Source: Carex sylvatica
Taxonomy: Eukaryota; Streptophyta; Magnoliopsida; Poales; Cyperaceae
Length of the DNA stretch: 64,000 nt
NCBI GenBank assembly: GCA_964058845.1
Contig: CAXKVR010000010.1
Coordinates: 393,158 to 457,157, forward strand
Direction of reading: 5' to 3'
The position numbers and the translations under genes were made by a program. This document shows, piece by piece, positions 1 to 13,500 of the stretch (its first letter is position 1; the number at the start of each line of letters is the position of its first letter). The notes beneath the pieces are model-generated. The model did not search any database, was not told the origin of the DNA, and saw nothing but the letters and a program-made list of their open reading frames with translations.

Positions 1-3000
1 TCGAACGGCTCCGGAATCTAAAATCTTTGCAGCTTTATGCAACTACGAGAGAAAAATTATAAGAAACTTTAACATGGATTATATAGTTGTGGGTGTTTTA
101 ATATTATTTTTTATGAGGTGGGGGTAGAAAAGACCTGCTTACTTGCAGCTTCCATGTGCCTGTGGTGCAGGGGTAGAGGCCTGTAATGGAATTAATTATT
201 TTTTTAAAAGATAATAGCTCAGCCATTCTTCACAATCACTACTAAAGAAAAGAGTAAAAGCTGCAACATAAGCGAAGGACAAAACGTACTCAAAAGATTT
301 TATATCAGCATCTTCTTCCCATGACGAGTGTGTCCTACGTACAGCTCTACTCCTCTCAGCTTCTACCTGTACTAAAAATTATGTTATCAAACCACAAAAA
401 TATATTTTCATTAATAAAAAAGAACAGTCATTGCTAATGTGAAATTAGTCAGATGTCTGTATATCTTTCAATTAAATGACCCAGTTAATGTCAGAAAAGA
501 TTATTTGACTAAAAATTGACAGGACCAAATGCGGTATAAAAAATAAAGTTTTTAAACTAGAAAGGCTATTATGGAATGTTACTGACCAATATATACGAAC
601 TACTTTTAGCACAAAATTTACTCAAAAAACATAATGTAAAAGCTTAATAAAAAGAACTCTAGCCTGTGCTTCTTGGAGACGTCTCAGTTCTTTCTCCAGT
701 TGGAATTCAAGTGCAGCTTTTTCACTGGCCATGCTTTCTAGTTGTGTTTGCTTATGGTACTGAAATAATATATAACACAGGTTCAGAATAAGTTTATAAA
801 AATATTGCTTCTTTATTAAGAACTCCAGTATGTAAGATGTAACATACCAGTAAGTCAGTTAGTTCGCGGTATCTTTTCTCCAGTTCTATATGTTCCTACA
901 TAACACATATCAAAGGGGAAAAAATCAGCTAGTATATTTCTAATAGTAAGGAGGGATAGTACATGAGGATCAGAGAAACTTCCTAACTATTAAACAATTT
1001 TCTCAAAAAGGTTACTTGTCTTGAGTAATGCTCAGCATCTCTTTTCATCCCAGCCATTTCCACACGCATCTTTTGCAACTCAGCCTGCCAATTTCAGAAA
1101 TAAGGAGAGAATAAATTTACCATGCTGTCAGGCACAAACATACCCAATTTTTATTTTGGATATCACAGAAAATTTGAAAATAGTAACAGATACCTCCAAA
1201 GAGGAGATTTTATTTTCTGCTTCTCTTTGGCTTTGACGAGCACGCTCAACCTCTTCTTGCCAGGCTTGCATCTTTATTTAAAAAAAAATTACCTTGACAG
1301 CATATCATACCGAAGTTTCAAATTAAAAATAAATAAAAATACACTGATACACTTGTAACCTGAAGAAGTTGATTAGCATCTTCAGAGGGTTTCTTCTGTG
1401 CTCTGCGGTTTTTCGCCTCCATTTCTTGTAGCTCCTGCTGTAATGAGCCACACTCGACCTACCAATAACACAAACTATTGATATGGTACTAAGCTAACAA
1501 AGAGAAAGGTGAATATAGGGTTGTGGTGAGGGTGGATGTGCACTATACCTCAAGCAAAGCTACTTTGTGCTCGAGTTCAGCTGCCCTAGACGTGCTCTCC
1601 TCAGAGGCTCTCTAGCATAGCTTGCAATTATCAGATTTAAAGGAATATGGAAATTTCAAATAAAAGAATTAAAAAAAATAGTTTAAAGAGTATATTTTTT
1701 CAGTACATTCAAGTTAGGTCCGTACTTATACCGGACCATTGGTATTATGTTGCCTGTTAAATCCTGATTTCATCATATCCTATTTTTGGTCATTTCTGCT
1801 TTAATGCTTCTTGATTGTTTAATTCAAGGCACAAATGATCCCAGTAAAACACAACACTGCCACAATGTTAAAGTTGGTATACTATTAGCAATACATGCAT
1901 TATGGTACTGGTAATGTCAAATATTAGTAGCCACCAGCTAGAATGAAAAGCATTCTCTGAATAATCCCTCCTAGTTAAAATTTTACACACTCAATACAAT
2001 CCCGGTTCTATCGTAGATCATAATTCAGAAATCAAAGCCGTGCACATCAATAGGCACAACCACCAGATGCATATTTATCATATATTAGCTTATCAGCATC
2101 TTGTTAACATACCTGAATCCTAGCAAGAGCATTTGATGCCTCAACAGCACGATGCTCTAACTCTACCTCTCTCTCCACTGCCGCCTATATCATTACATGG
2201 TCAAGGAACAAAAGGAAATAAGAAAAAAGTATTTCTGGAAAAATATAAATTCAAAACTTGCCATTTTAGTAGCATTATGAGCAATACGCTCCTCCTCGGC
2301 TCTGCGTTCAGCTAAAGACAGTTCTTCACGTAAAGCCTTAAATAACAGAAAAGGAACAATATTAAAATCTGACATTCGCACACAACAGTAGCTTCCTTAA
2401 TTTTTTTTTTGTCCTTTTTGGGGAAGAAATCTGATAAGTGTTACCTGAATAACCCGAGTTTCAGTAAGTTCACGGCTATATTTGTTGTTCTCCATGTCTT
2501 CCTGTTTCAAAAAGAAACAAAAAGGAGCAGAACAAGTTTATATTTTCAGTTTGTTTAAGTTGGCATTTCTGAGATGTGTCATTCAGCAAAGATGTAGAGA
2601 ATAAGAACTCTTAACACATTTCCGGCACTTTCTGGAAGAAAGCAAACAAGTGAAAAGCACAAACCAAACATATCTAAAGTAAAGCCTCTACACAAACCAA
2701 CAACATAGGAAAAGAGGAAACACAGTAGTAATCAGCTCATGCTGTACTGTACCTGTAGTTGCAGTACATTCATTTGGTTCAGGAGTGGATAATCCAATAA
2801 AAAAAATAGTCAAGGTATGTCCGCTACAGTACAGGATAACAGATGGATACCTGTAATGATGAGAGTTTTACTTCAGAGGCAGCAACTTGTTTCTTCAAGG
2901 ACTCTATAGAACTATGAAGTGCCTCAATTTCTGCATTCTTAGCTGACAATGCATCAGCCATATTTGATTCTGACCTTGAGGCCTCCAACTTGTACACAGA

Positions 3001-6000
3001 TAGGTCTTGTTCAAGCTGCTTTATGTGTGACTCATAGGAAGCGCACCTCTCTCTCTGTTCCGGTTACACACCACAGCAAAAGTAAATAACAGTATAAAAA
3101 GAATGCTTGTACTAGGTAGTTTGTTTAGAGCAAATGACAAATGACGTCCTTCAAGTAAGTCAGATGTAATAATTTGTTATTTCAGTTAGATTCCGTTGAG
3201 AGTATGAAAATAATACATGAAGACTTGGTAGATCCTAGGTTGGACAAAAAGTATGATAAAAGATCACTATGAAAATAATACATGTAGGGCACTTATCATT
3301 GTCTGCTACATCACTATAAATTTGCAACTTCATACTAAGGCTACCTTCAAACACGGCAGATGACATTTCTTTTATTATTTCAAACATGATTTAAAATGGG
3401 ACCAAAAAGGGTCTAACTTGGAAGCTGTACGGATATTTTTTTATGCCTCAGAGAATTGACCACAACAGGAACTACTTCAGTAACTTTAAGAACCACTAAG
3501 TAATATATGCATACCTCTTGAACAAGAAGCTCTTCAAGTTGAGCATTCTCAGATTTGTATTCTTGGAGGCGAGATGAGAGACCAGCACAAACCTTTCATG
3601 TTACGGGAACTTAAGATGAATACACACAACTAATCGCCATTTCAATTATGCATCCTTACAGAAGTTTGAATAATGGTATTATGCCAAAAAAAATTCGCCA
3701 TATAATTCTCGTCTAAGATACCTTCTGTATGTTACTCAACATTTCAATAAATTATACAATTTGTTCAATACAATGTTTTCCTGCATGATATGACAACACT
3801 TTAGTACAACTTTCCCAGCCCTAGGAGGTATGTTGATGGCTTTGCCTATAATATATTTTATTTGCAAATAACACTGGAAAAAGACCACTTAGCAAGTAAA
3901 ATCCAATGACTTTTAATACATTAGCAGTTCACACCAAATTGTTATCTTATGGAGGTAGTGTAACATTACATATTTTCTTAATTTTAACAATCATTCTACA
4001 AACTTTCTTCCCTGAGTATAACTTAAACAGTTGAACTAAATATAGCCAAGTAAATTCATTTGTTTTGAAAACATCTGGTCAAGCTAACACTGAAAGTTGG
4101 GGGATGTTTGGTCAGTTTTTGCTTCATGGAAGCTTAGTTCTGACAATTGGAAATTAGTTTCGAAAAAACCAAACTGATGATTATTTACTAGAAACGTAAG
4201 AAAGGTAGGGAGTTTTTTGCATGTACAGTTTCTTTAGCACAGCTTGCACAAATATTCTTTCTGCAAGCTTGAGCCACATCCTATAGATGAGATAATAAAG
4301 AATTGAAGTATACCATTTCAGATTTCCCTTACCCGAGCTAATCTGGCCTCCTTTGATTGACCTGTTTTGATGGCAGTCTTGAGCAATCCCTGAGCCTACA
4401 AAACAAATTTCAAAAGAAGCTAATTTACAGAATGAAGGTTAAATAGAAACTAACAAAACACAGCTATTCCTCGCTAGAGAGAGCCAAAGATTGTGACCAA
4501 AAAAAGGGTATGAGATCCAATAGATTAAGTAGATCCTCACAGTACGCTATGTATAAATTGGTCAAAAATAAGTTTTCATATTAATAGTCTCAATTGATCC
4601 TCGGGTAGAAATCAAATTATCTAGATTGAAGTTCTACCAGCTACATACTTGTATCAGATTGAGCCTAAATTACACCAAAAAGGCAAAAACTACTCACCTC
4701 CTCAAGCTGGTCCTGAACTTTCATGGGAGTAGACTCAGATTTGTTCTCTTGCTGATCAGACAATTTAGGAGCACCTCTCCCCTTCTCTGACAAATTTTCT
4801 CCCTCTATCTCCTTAGAATCAACACCTGATTTAACTTCAACAATTTCAGGCTCCTTTATCTCTTGACTAACCGCCGAAGCAGCTTGTTTATCAACCTCTG
4901 CAACCTGACTTGCTGCAGCAATCTCAGTTGCAACATCAACCTTAGAAGCTTCATCCTTCGGGCCATCAGTCAAACTTGTGGTATTCTCACTTGAAATGGG
5001 GATGTCGGTAAGTGGAGTTAGAGCAGCTATATTTCCAGAATCAACAGTTTCTGTATCTTTAAGATCAGTTACAGGAACAGAACCATTGGTCGGGGTAGCA
5101 TCTTTGGTTAGGGATTGGTCAGATGGTGAAGGTCTAATTCTTTCAATCCTTTTAATTTTACGATCTGCCACAGGTCTCGATGACTCATTACTGGAGATCT
5201 TCAACTGAGTATGAATATTTGCAAAAGCATTGTTATATTTGCTAATTAGACATGAAATGTATTTATTGTTCATATGTCCTTGAAAAAGGGAAAATAACAC
5301 CAATATACACACACATCATGTCAAATTAGACAATAAAAAGTTTTTGAGATAATTTTCAGTGATTGAAGTAAATAGAAAAAACACTCATATTTCTAGCTAA
5401 ATAATGACCTTTTCCTTTGATCTTGTTTTTTTGGTTTGGCCTTCTTGAGCAATTGATGTTGTACCTAAACAACAAGAGAAAAGATAAACAGAAGTGAAAG
5501 AAAATAGACATTTCGATACAAAATAGCTCCAAGATGCTATTTAGCTTTTTTGAAGGAAACTAAAATTGTTGTTTTGTCTTAATGAAAGAATTTTAGTTAA
5601 AATTGGAAAATTTACCAGAAGATTGCGAATCAGTCTGCTCATTGGACAACTCATTAACAACAACTTTTGCTCTCCTGTCAACCACCTCGAACAAGTCTGT
5701 TTTAAGTTATTTCAAAAAGATATCAGCACTAGATTCAGATTATACCCTGACATTATGTACCAGCTTTCAGTTCCATTGTAATAAGAAATCAGCCATACCT
5801 AGCATATTTGATTCTTTTCTAATGTACTAAATAAGGTAGCAAAAAAGTAACACACTTAAGCTTGATATTTACAAACAAATACACAAAAAATTATCCAACA
5901 CTGGATTAAAAGTTACAGATGCTTGGTACTGATCTGGCCATTGTTACACCCAGATCTCTTACCCCCCATATTAATTACCTACTGAGATCCGATCAACTAA

Positions 6001-6060
6001 GCCTAAAGAGAGGAGAGCGAGAGTGAAGGTACCTTCGGCGGCTTTAAGCCAGGAGGCCAT
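1..6060 (-). CDS. GC1: Golgin-84-like Golgi coiled-coil protein (5' and middle part; runs off left edge)
   Basis: Nineteen exons can be joined in one frame: 6033-6060, 5616-5696, 5409-5464, 4698-5204, 4333-4395, 3515-3592, 2851-3054, 2445-2501, 2262-2336, 2113-2184, 1549-1611, 1360-1458, 1194-1271, 1016-1084, 848-895, 664-759, 290-366, 135-180 and 1-42, giving 613 codons without a stop. The N terminus reads MASWLKAAEDLFEVVDRRAK, the hallmark of plant GOLGIN CANDIDATE 1/2. Residues 56-224 (exon 4) form the low-complexity Ser/Thr/Glu-rich linker. From about residue 230 on, long heptad-rich coiled coil follows (AQGLLKTAIKTGQSKEARLAR, then YKSENAQLEELL, ERRAEEERIAHNATKM, ELEKRYRELTDLL). The last visible part, EPLPLHHRHM to LDSGAVR, leads to the C-terminal membrane anchor, which should lie left of base 1. 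Family knowledge: tail-anchored Golgi tether. The introns after 2262 and after 664 appear to use GC donors. GC1 versus GC2 is not settled. Confidence 0.95.
367..663 (-). other. Probable GC-AG intron in the golgin gene (intron 16)
   Basis: The exon ends ..GAAGCACAG followed by GCTAGA; the next exon starts GTAGAAGCTGAG after a TACAG acceptor, giving ..LQEAQ/VEAERS, which is the conserved family junction. The only nearby GT alternative (AGA/GTTCTT, 6 bp downstream) is in frame and would insert Ala-Arg, so this call is less certain than the other two GC donors. Confidence 0.55.
2185..2261 (-). other. GC-AG intron in the golgin gene (intron 9)
   Basis: The upstream exon ends in ..ACTAAAATG and the next bases on the minus strand are GCAAGT; the acceptor is TATAG before GCGGCAGTG. 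Protein conservation (HNATKM joined to AAVERE) fixes the junction, and no GT in frame can replace it. Positions +3 to +6 (AAGT) match the strong U1 consensus typical of GC donors. Confidence 0.8.
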
Positions 6061-6296
6061 AGTGGAAGAACGTAGCGAATCGGAGATTTGGAGGCAGCAA
6101 GAGGAAGCTTTGTAGAGAAGGAAAAAGAGAGAGGAATGGAGATCGGAGAAGGAAGAACTGAGAGATCAGTTGGTTGCTGGTCGGTGGCGGGGTCCTGTCA
6201 CTGGTAGTCTGGTATGGTTCCTAATAAGAAATCAATAGCCCTTGGTTGCTGAAAGTTTTTAGTTGTAATTAATATAATTATCGTAGTAAATCAAAA

Positions 6297-6369
6297 GCCC
6301 GTCTAGCTCAGTTGGTAGAGCGCAAGGCTCTTAACCTTGTGGTCGTGGGTTCGAGCCCCACGGTGGGCG
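6297..6369 (+). tRNA. tRNA-Lys (anticodon CTT)
   Basis: A 73-base cloverleaf can be drawn by eye. The acceptor stem is GCCCGTC/GGTGGGC (7 pairs with two G-U wobbles), the D arm is GCTC..GAGC, the anticodon stem is CAAGG/CCTTG with loop CTCTTAA (anticodon CTT at 6330-6332), the variable loop is TGGTC, and the T arm is GTGGG-TTCGAGC-CCCAC, with discriminator G. No intron is present. A CAA lies just upstream (6292-6294), as is common at plant Pol III start sites. It stands head-to-head with the golgin gene, 236 bp from that start codon. Confidence 0.97.
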
Positions 6370-6373
6370 TTCA

Positions 6374-6377
6374 TTTT
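6374..6377 (+). terminator. Pol III terminator of tRNA-Lys
   Basis: The first T4 run after the tRNA 3' end begins four bases downstream, the usual position and minimal length for RNA polymerase III termination. Confidence 0.7.
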
Positions 6378-6552
6378 AAGTTTTGTGGGCAAAAAAGATC
6401 ACAAGTTTGTATGTTTTATTTTGTTTACAAAAAATATTCATAAGTTTGTATTATTTTTATGGTTAATATTTATGATATTTTTATTTTGTATGTTTTATTT
6501 TAACTTTATAGAAAAATATATAGTTTCCATAAATGAATATTAAAAAAAAAAA

Positions 6553-6614
6553 TTAAAATTAAGAAATTATTGATTTAAAATTGATGTTAAAATCAATAAT
6601 TTCTTAATTTTAAT
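6553..6614. repeat. Short A/T hairpin
   Basis: Arms 6553-6578 and 6588-6614 are near-perfect inverted repeats (core AAGAAATTATTGATT / AATCAATAATTTCTT) with a 9-base spacer. It may be a decayed miniature element. It lies 180 bp downstream of the tRNA gene. Confidence 0.7.
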
Positions 6615-6679
6615 TTTAAGAAATATATTTTTTAATAATTTTTAACATCTAGTCATAATTTTAAGAAATATATTTTATG

Positions 6680-6938
6680 ATCTTGTCATAATATTACAAA
6701 TATGAACTTCTAAAGACAAATATTATTTGTATCTCTGGGAAAAAAAATATAGAAAAACATTGTCAAGATGTTAAATCATAATTATGATAATAAATTTTAA
6801 TTTTAAAAAAGATGTTAAATATTTTTTTTATTTAACATTTTTTAATCAACAATCTCCATTATCCATTATCATCTTGTCATAATATTACAAATATGAACTT
6901 CTAAGAAAAATATTACTTGTATCTCTGGGAAAAAAAAA
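6680..6938. repeat. Direct repeat pair, about 68 bp, 191 bp apart
   Basis: 6680-6748 and 6871-6938 share ATCTTGTCATAATATTAC, then AAATATGAACTTCTAA and TTGTATCTCTGGGAAAA, with a few indels. The rest of 6370-7423 is AT-rich spacer. It includes three copies of a roughly 33-bp unit (TGTTGTTTCAAACATCATT type) at about 6988-7073. No gene is seen in this spacer. Confidence 0.75.
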
Positions 6939-7423
6939 GAGAAGAAGACTAAATGTGCCTATAAAACCTCAAGTCAGTCCATAGGTGTGTTGTTTCAAAC
7001 ATCATTTTTTTTTAAGGTTAGTGTTGTTTCGCACACCATTTTTTTTAGGGTTACTGTTGTTTCAAACATCATTATTAGCTGTCAACATCCTCATAGTATC
7101 TCGCGGCTTATGTTATTTTTTTTTTTACATACTTAATAATGAATTAGGTATATTGAACTTAAAGTTAACACTCTTCATCATAATTAGACTCCTTTTTGTT
7201 TCTTTTGTGATGAGAGCACACAAAACAGGCACATCTGGTTCAATTATAAAATATTAATAAAAAAAAAGAAGTTCAACCAAAAGCTTAAATCTCTAAAGGG
7301 GCTAAAATTGATTTCACAAAGAAGGCTATATTGAGAGTTCTATGGGTTCAGCTTAAGCACATTTCACAAAAACATATTGAAATTCCAATTCTGCACCAAA
7401 ATACATTGCTCTTTATTTGAGAC

Positions 7424-7536
7424 TCAGACACTGAAGATTCTTCTCACTTTCTTCATCCTCCTTCGACATATGGGGCATGTACCGGCCTCATCAGAAATCC
7501 TGCCACAATAGATTTCTTTTGCAATCAATGGCTAAA

Positions 7537-7575
<39 letters not shown>

Positions 7576-10500
7576 ATATTCACAAAGTCTTATGTCAGAG
7601 AATTAGAACATAAGTCCTTGTTTATTGCTCACTCCATTGAAAATTAGCTGAATTGATCCTAAATGAAACATTATCTTGTCAAAAAGGTTGATGAGTCAAA
7701 AGAGAAGTTTCCAAGATGTTTAAATGAATCTATCATTTCTGGTTAATATCTTGGATCTTTCGGTTAATGCTTCTATCAACACTTTCACAGGAAAAAAGAA
7801 AGGTGGGTCTCCGTATGATTATTCTGAGGACTAAAATGGAAATATAATAGGCTGAACTAGCTAGTTACTAAATTCTCAATGGGTCAGAACGCGCACCAGA
7901 TCAAAATTCATACAACAGTATATTGTATCAAAAAAATTCTGGTTTAGAATACATAGTTCAGATCACATATGCTAGTTGGATTAATTGGGAGGAATTCATA
8001 GTTGTTTTGGACTAGTTATTTTTCTTTTTCTAATAAATTGCATTCATAACAACAATCAATAATGTTATCCTACTGCTCTATTTGTTAAAAATCATTGCTT
8101 TATCTAACCTTTCTCCACAAGCATAACAAGTAGCAGAGTGGCCGCAAGGTAGGAAGAAGCAATCTCTCGGCGCGTCACAACATATTGCACAAAGGTGGCA
8201 AGACCCACCTTCCTCTAGAGACTTTGCCGCCTCCATCTTCAACCACTCCTCAATTTCTTCTTCATCATGTGATACTGACTCATATGACGAACCCAAGCTT
8301 GAATTTTCATCGTCTTTATTCGTCAGCAAAGGGGTTCGCTGGTCGTTATTTGCAGGTGCCTCGTTAACAGTGTGATGGTTGCGTAGTAGTTTGTTTACTA
8401 GCTTGTATATGATCAGTAGGAGTATGGTAATCAACGCTACATGCACCGAAATTTGGGAAGACAGTGGTTATGTGTTATGAATTATATTGCGAGATACAGA
8501 AGTTATCAAAGAATTGGGTTAACTGAGTTGAAGTGCAGATTTGGTGGGAAAAAAGAGATTTATTTGAGGTATAATAATTTGTGGTGAAATTTTGTTCACC
8601 TTAAAACAACTGGTCATTATGCTGCAGTGAACTTTGAGGTTTATAACATGAACTGGCATCTGAGACCTCTACATTTTGCAAGTTACCTCCTTGAATAAAA
8701 GTACCGACCTTTATTAATCAATAATAGATCATGAGTTAAACTTTTTAAATCACCTGAGCCAACAAAGTAGACAATCCACCGAGGTCCATATGACAGACTC
8801 ACATAGAATGCATCAGACTCCTGACATGAAAAAAAAAAAATGGTCAGCATACTGTACAATATGACACGGTATGATGTGAAATTATCAGATAATCATACTT
8901 TACAACAGTAGTCTTCCAATCTTTCCGGAAAGAAGATTTATCGTGACATCGATAGGAGGGGGGTACTTAATACAATGCACTTTTGATTGAATGATTACCT
9001 TAATTTGACCTGTTGATAGAATTGCGAATGCAGGTTTTAACATGAAGAGCTTCAAAGTACATTGTCTATTTTTTAGTGGGCATGTGTAATAAGCTCCTGT
9101 TGTGTTATACAAGATACTGCTTATTCTAAACTCCAATTGTACCTAAAACAAAATCACACGAAGCAGAAAGTTTTAGTTTACATAACAAAGAAAGTAAATG
9201 AAACTATTACATGTTTGTTATTTGAGATTCTTGTGATTTTGTTTATGTTTTTTTTTAAAGCTCTTTAGATTTATATTTGAGACATTGTCATTTGACTCGG
9301 TTCTTGTTGAGATGTTTGTATCTTTATCGTTTGTTTTATTAGAATAGTTTTGGAGTGCCTATCGGTAAATAGGCCATTATGAAATAGTCTAGGGGTTATT
9401 TGTAAGAGTGCTTTGTAAGGCTCTATATAAGTTCAAATCGTTAATCAATAAAGTAACTTTTGGCTGAAATCTTTATGGTATCAGAGCCTAAATCCTAGCC
9501 GTCACTGTAGCACCCCGCGGCATTGTAGCACTGCGTTACTGTAGCAACTACGCTACTGTAGCAGCCGCCTCTCTCTCTCCAACCGGTTTTCCTTCTTTTC
9601 TCTCTAGCCGCTTCTTTCTCTTCTCTAGGCCGGCCACCACTTAGGCTTGTTTGATTGAGGTCGGCCGGCGTGGGGGGCCTATACCCCACGATACCCACAG
9701 GAGGGTTGATCGGGTTTGGATCTCGATCTTTGATGAGTGGATAAATCAAGATCGGGTCAAGAAAAGGAAGCGAGAGGGAGATGAGTAAGATCTAGATCTT
9801 GAGGGTGCAAGATCGAGTCTAAGAAAGGAAGAAGGAGGATCGGGACTTAGATTGGTGCTCGGATCAATGTCAGAGGAGGAGACTGGGAATGCGTTTGCGA
9901 AGGCTTGCGCGAAGCTGACCTCTGATGAGATGACTGTCATGGTGCGACGAGCGTTGGCCGTGTACCAAGCTTCTGTTGAGAGCAAGCCGAAGGTGCAGAA
10001 GGTTGAGCTGCCACCTATCGACATGAGACTCGAAGGGCCAGCTACGTGCTTGACTGAGGAGGAGAGCCAAAATAAGCTACAGGCTAGGGCAGCAGGACTT
10101 TCAGGGGTGAAATCAGCACTAGCGGTGTCCAACTCAGGTCACACAAGTAACACAGGGTTCAGAGGTGAGCCTCGACGGTGTTACAGATGCGGTGAGATAG
10201 GTCACCTGAAACAGACTTGTCCTAAGTCACCTAAGAAGTGAGATGCAGGTAAGAGAGGGCAGTCTGGAGGCCGTGGTTATGGCCGAGGTGGTGGGAGAGG
10301 TGGAAGACGAGACTACCAGGCAAATCTGATGGTAGCAGAGGGCGAGAGTGAGGAGGTACTAAAGAGGAAGCAGAAAGCAGCAGGTAATGGAAAGAGTGTG
10401 GCAGAGGACGCATCTACTTCATCTTCACTCAGGGGTAACTTTGTGTGTTTTGCTCAATCAGCCACAGGTGTTTGTGATACACTTGCTCTTGCCTCCATAC

Positions 10501-13500
10501 CCACCACTAGATCACCAAATTGGATAGTCAACTCTGGTGCAACTCGCCATGTGACTGGTGCTGCTGGGGAGTTTTCCACCTATACTCACCTAGCAGTCCT
10601 AGATAGCATTCAGACAGCCAATGGTACGGCCTAGCCCGTGGTTGGTAAGGGTACCGTAAGATGTACCGATTCAATGACTCTAACCAATGTGTTGCATGCT
10701 CCTTCCTTTCCGGTAAACCTAGTGTCCATTAGTGCTATTATTCATGAGCAAAAATGAATTGTGACCTTTGATATTCCGAGGATAGTCTTTCAGGAGAAGG
10801 AGACAGGTCGGATACTTGAGACTGGCACATGGCGTGATGGGTTGTGGTACGTGGATAGAAAAGAGATGGACACAGCGCTGGCATCTGTGGTCGATAGAGT
10901 GAGGGCATGAAAATCTAGGGTGAGTGTGGAGGATGAGTTGTTTCTGATTCATCGGCGGATGGGGCACTCTTCGTTCAGCCTGCTGGAACGTTTGTATCCA
11001 TCAAAGTATGAGAAAGCTGACAAACAGAAACTTGTGTGTGATGGATGTGAGTTTGGGAAGCATACAAGGAATTCGTATGTAAGCTCAGGAAGTAGGAGTT
11101 TTCTTGCCTTTGATATGATACATTCAGACGTATGGGGGCCTTGTCCTACGACGACTGTGAATGGGTTCATATATTTTGTATTCTTCATCGATTGTTTTTC
11201 TCGTGTGACTTGAATTTATCTGATGAAGAGCAAGAGTGATGTGTTTACTTGCTTCAAGGACTTTCACAAAAGGATTCAAACTCAATATGGTGCAGTTGTG
11301 AAGGTATTGAGGTCTGACAATGGAACAGAGTACACCAACAGGGCGTTTGGAGAGTACTTGTCATCTCAGGCAATACAGCATCAAACCACGTGTCCATACG
11401 CACCAGAGCAGAATGGGGTAGCAGAACGGAAGAACAGGCATCTTCTTGAGGTAACTCGGAGTATGATGATTTCGATGAATGTTTCGAAACATTTGTGGGG
11501 ACAAGCAGTCCTGACCGCCGCACAATTTATCAATAGAATGCCATCTAGAGTATTAGACTGGCAGACTCCATGTGTGATGTTGAAAGGAGATAATGAGAGT
11601 ATTCTTACTCTAAAGATATTTGACTGTGTGTGCTTTGTGAAGGACAATAGACCAAATATTGAAAAATTGGATCCGAGAGCTGTGAAGTGTATCTTTGTGG
11701 GGTACTCAACTACTCAAAAGGGTTATGTGTGCTGGAGTCCGGAAGAGAAGAGATTATTTGTAAGTATAGATGTTACATTCCGCGAGCTCGAACCTTACTA
11801 CTCCTCAGAGACTACATCACCCTTTGGAGACTCGCTCGATACAGGAGGTATGAGGCGAAAGGGGGAGAGGAGGATGGTGAGTGTGGGTGGTATTCCTTGT
11901 CCACTGGTGGATTTGGCTAGGGTTGAGCCGAAAAATGAGGATTCGGCTGTGGTTCAGTCGGAAAAAGAGGATTTGGCCAGGGTTGAGTTGCAAATGAAGG
12001 ATTCGGCTGTGGGTGAGCCGGGAGTTGAGAGGAATGGGTCCGAATGTGGTAGAACTCAGGCTCAGAGGGAGTCGAGATACCGTGAGGTGTATGTGAGAAG
12101 AAATAAGCAGAGTGAGGGAGCCATGCTTACAGTGCCACCTGTGCCAAGTCCATTGTTCCTGCCTAATCCGACTCCTGAGACACTTATACCATCCACCTCA
12201 GACTCAGAATACACAGGTGCTATGATTTCTCTCTCTACTCCTCCCACTCCCCTATCAGTAAGGAGGACTCCTCGCGAGAATGCAGGCATTCATCTTGACC
12301 AATATGGTTTTCCGTATGAGATTGCCTAGTTTGTCTCTTACTCACACATATCGCCGGTACATAGAGCGTTCATTGCAGCATTAGACACTGTCTCTATCCC
12401 TAAGTGTTGGCAGGTTGCTAAAAGAGATCCGAAATGAAAAGCAGTCATGCTAGAAGAGCTCGAGGCCCTTTTAAAGAACAAAACCTGGGAGCTTGTGTCA
12501 CTACCACTAGGCAAGAAGACTGTTGGATGCAAGTGGGTCTTCACAGTCAAACATAATCCAGAGGGTCTAGTTGAGTGCTACAAGGCGAGGTTGGTAGCGA
12601 AGGGGTACAGTCAAACCTATGGCATCGACTATGATGAGACCTTTGCACCTGTGGCGAAGATGAGCACAGTGAGGACACTGATTTCCATGGCAGTGAATGG
12701 AGGATGAAAGTTACACCAACTCGACCTGAAGAATGCATTTCTTCATGGTGATTTGTTGGAGGAGGTGTATATGGAGATTCTATCAAGGTTTGGCACGAAC
12801 CAGATAGTGCAGACTCAAGAAGTCGCTTTATGGGTTGAAGCAGTCTCCCCGGGCCTGGTTTGATAGGTTCAGGAAGGCTATGATAAGTATAGGCTATCAG
12901 CAGATCAATGCTGATTACACGGTGTTTTCTCGACAACATGGTGGTCACATTACTATGCTGACTGTGTATGTCGATGATATGATCATTACCGGGATGATGA
13001 GGGGGAGATTGCAAAGCTGAAGGCAAAATTAGGAAAGGAATTCGAAGTGAAGGATTTGAAATAGCTTAGATACTTTCTTGGAATTGAGGTGGCTCGCGGA
13101 GCAGAGGGGATTGTTTTATCCCAAAGGAAGTATGTCCTAGATTTCCTCACAGAGACATGCATGTTGGGGTGCAAGCTTGCAGTTTCTCCAATTGATGTGA
13201 AGGCCAAGATAAGTGCAGAGGCAGGAGAACAGGTTGATCGTGAGAGGTACCAGAGACTGGTAGGCAGATTGATCTATTTGACACATACACGTCCCGATAT
13301 CTCATTTGCAGTGAGCGTGGTGAGCCGCTACATGCATGACCCTAGGAAGGACCATATGGACGCAGTGTATCACATTCTGAGGTACCCGAAGAGTGCACCA
13401 TGGAAGTGCTTGATTTTTAGACAGAATGGACACATGAACATTGAGGGCTATTGTGACTCTGACTGGGCCAGTTGCCAAGATGACAGGAGGTCCACAACTG

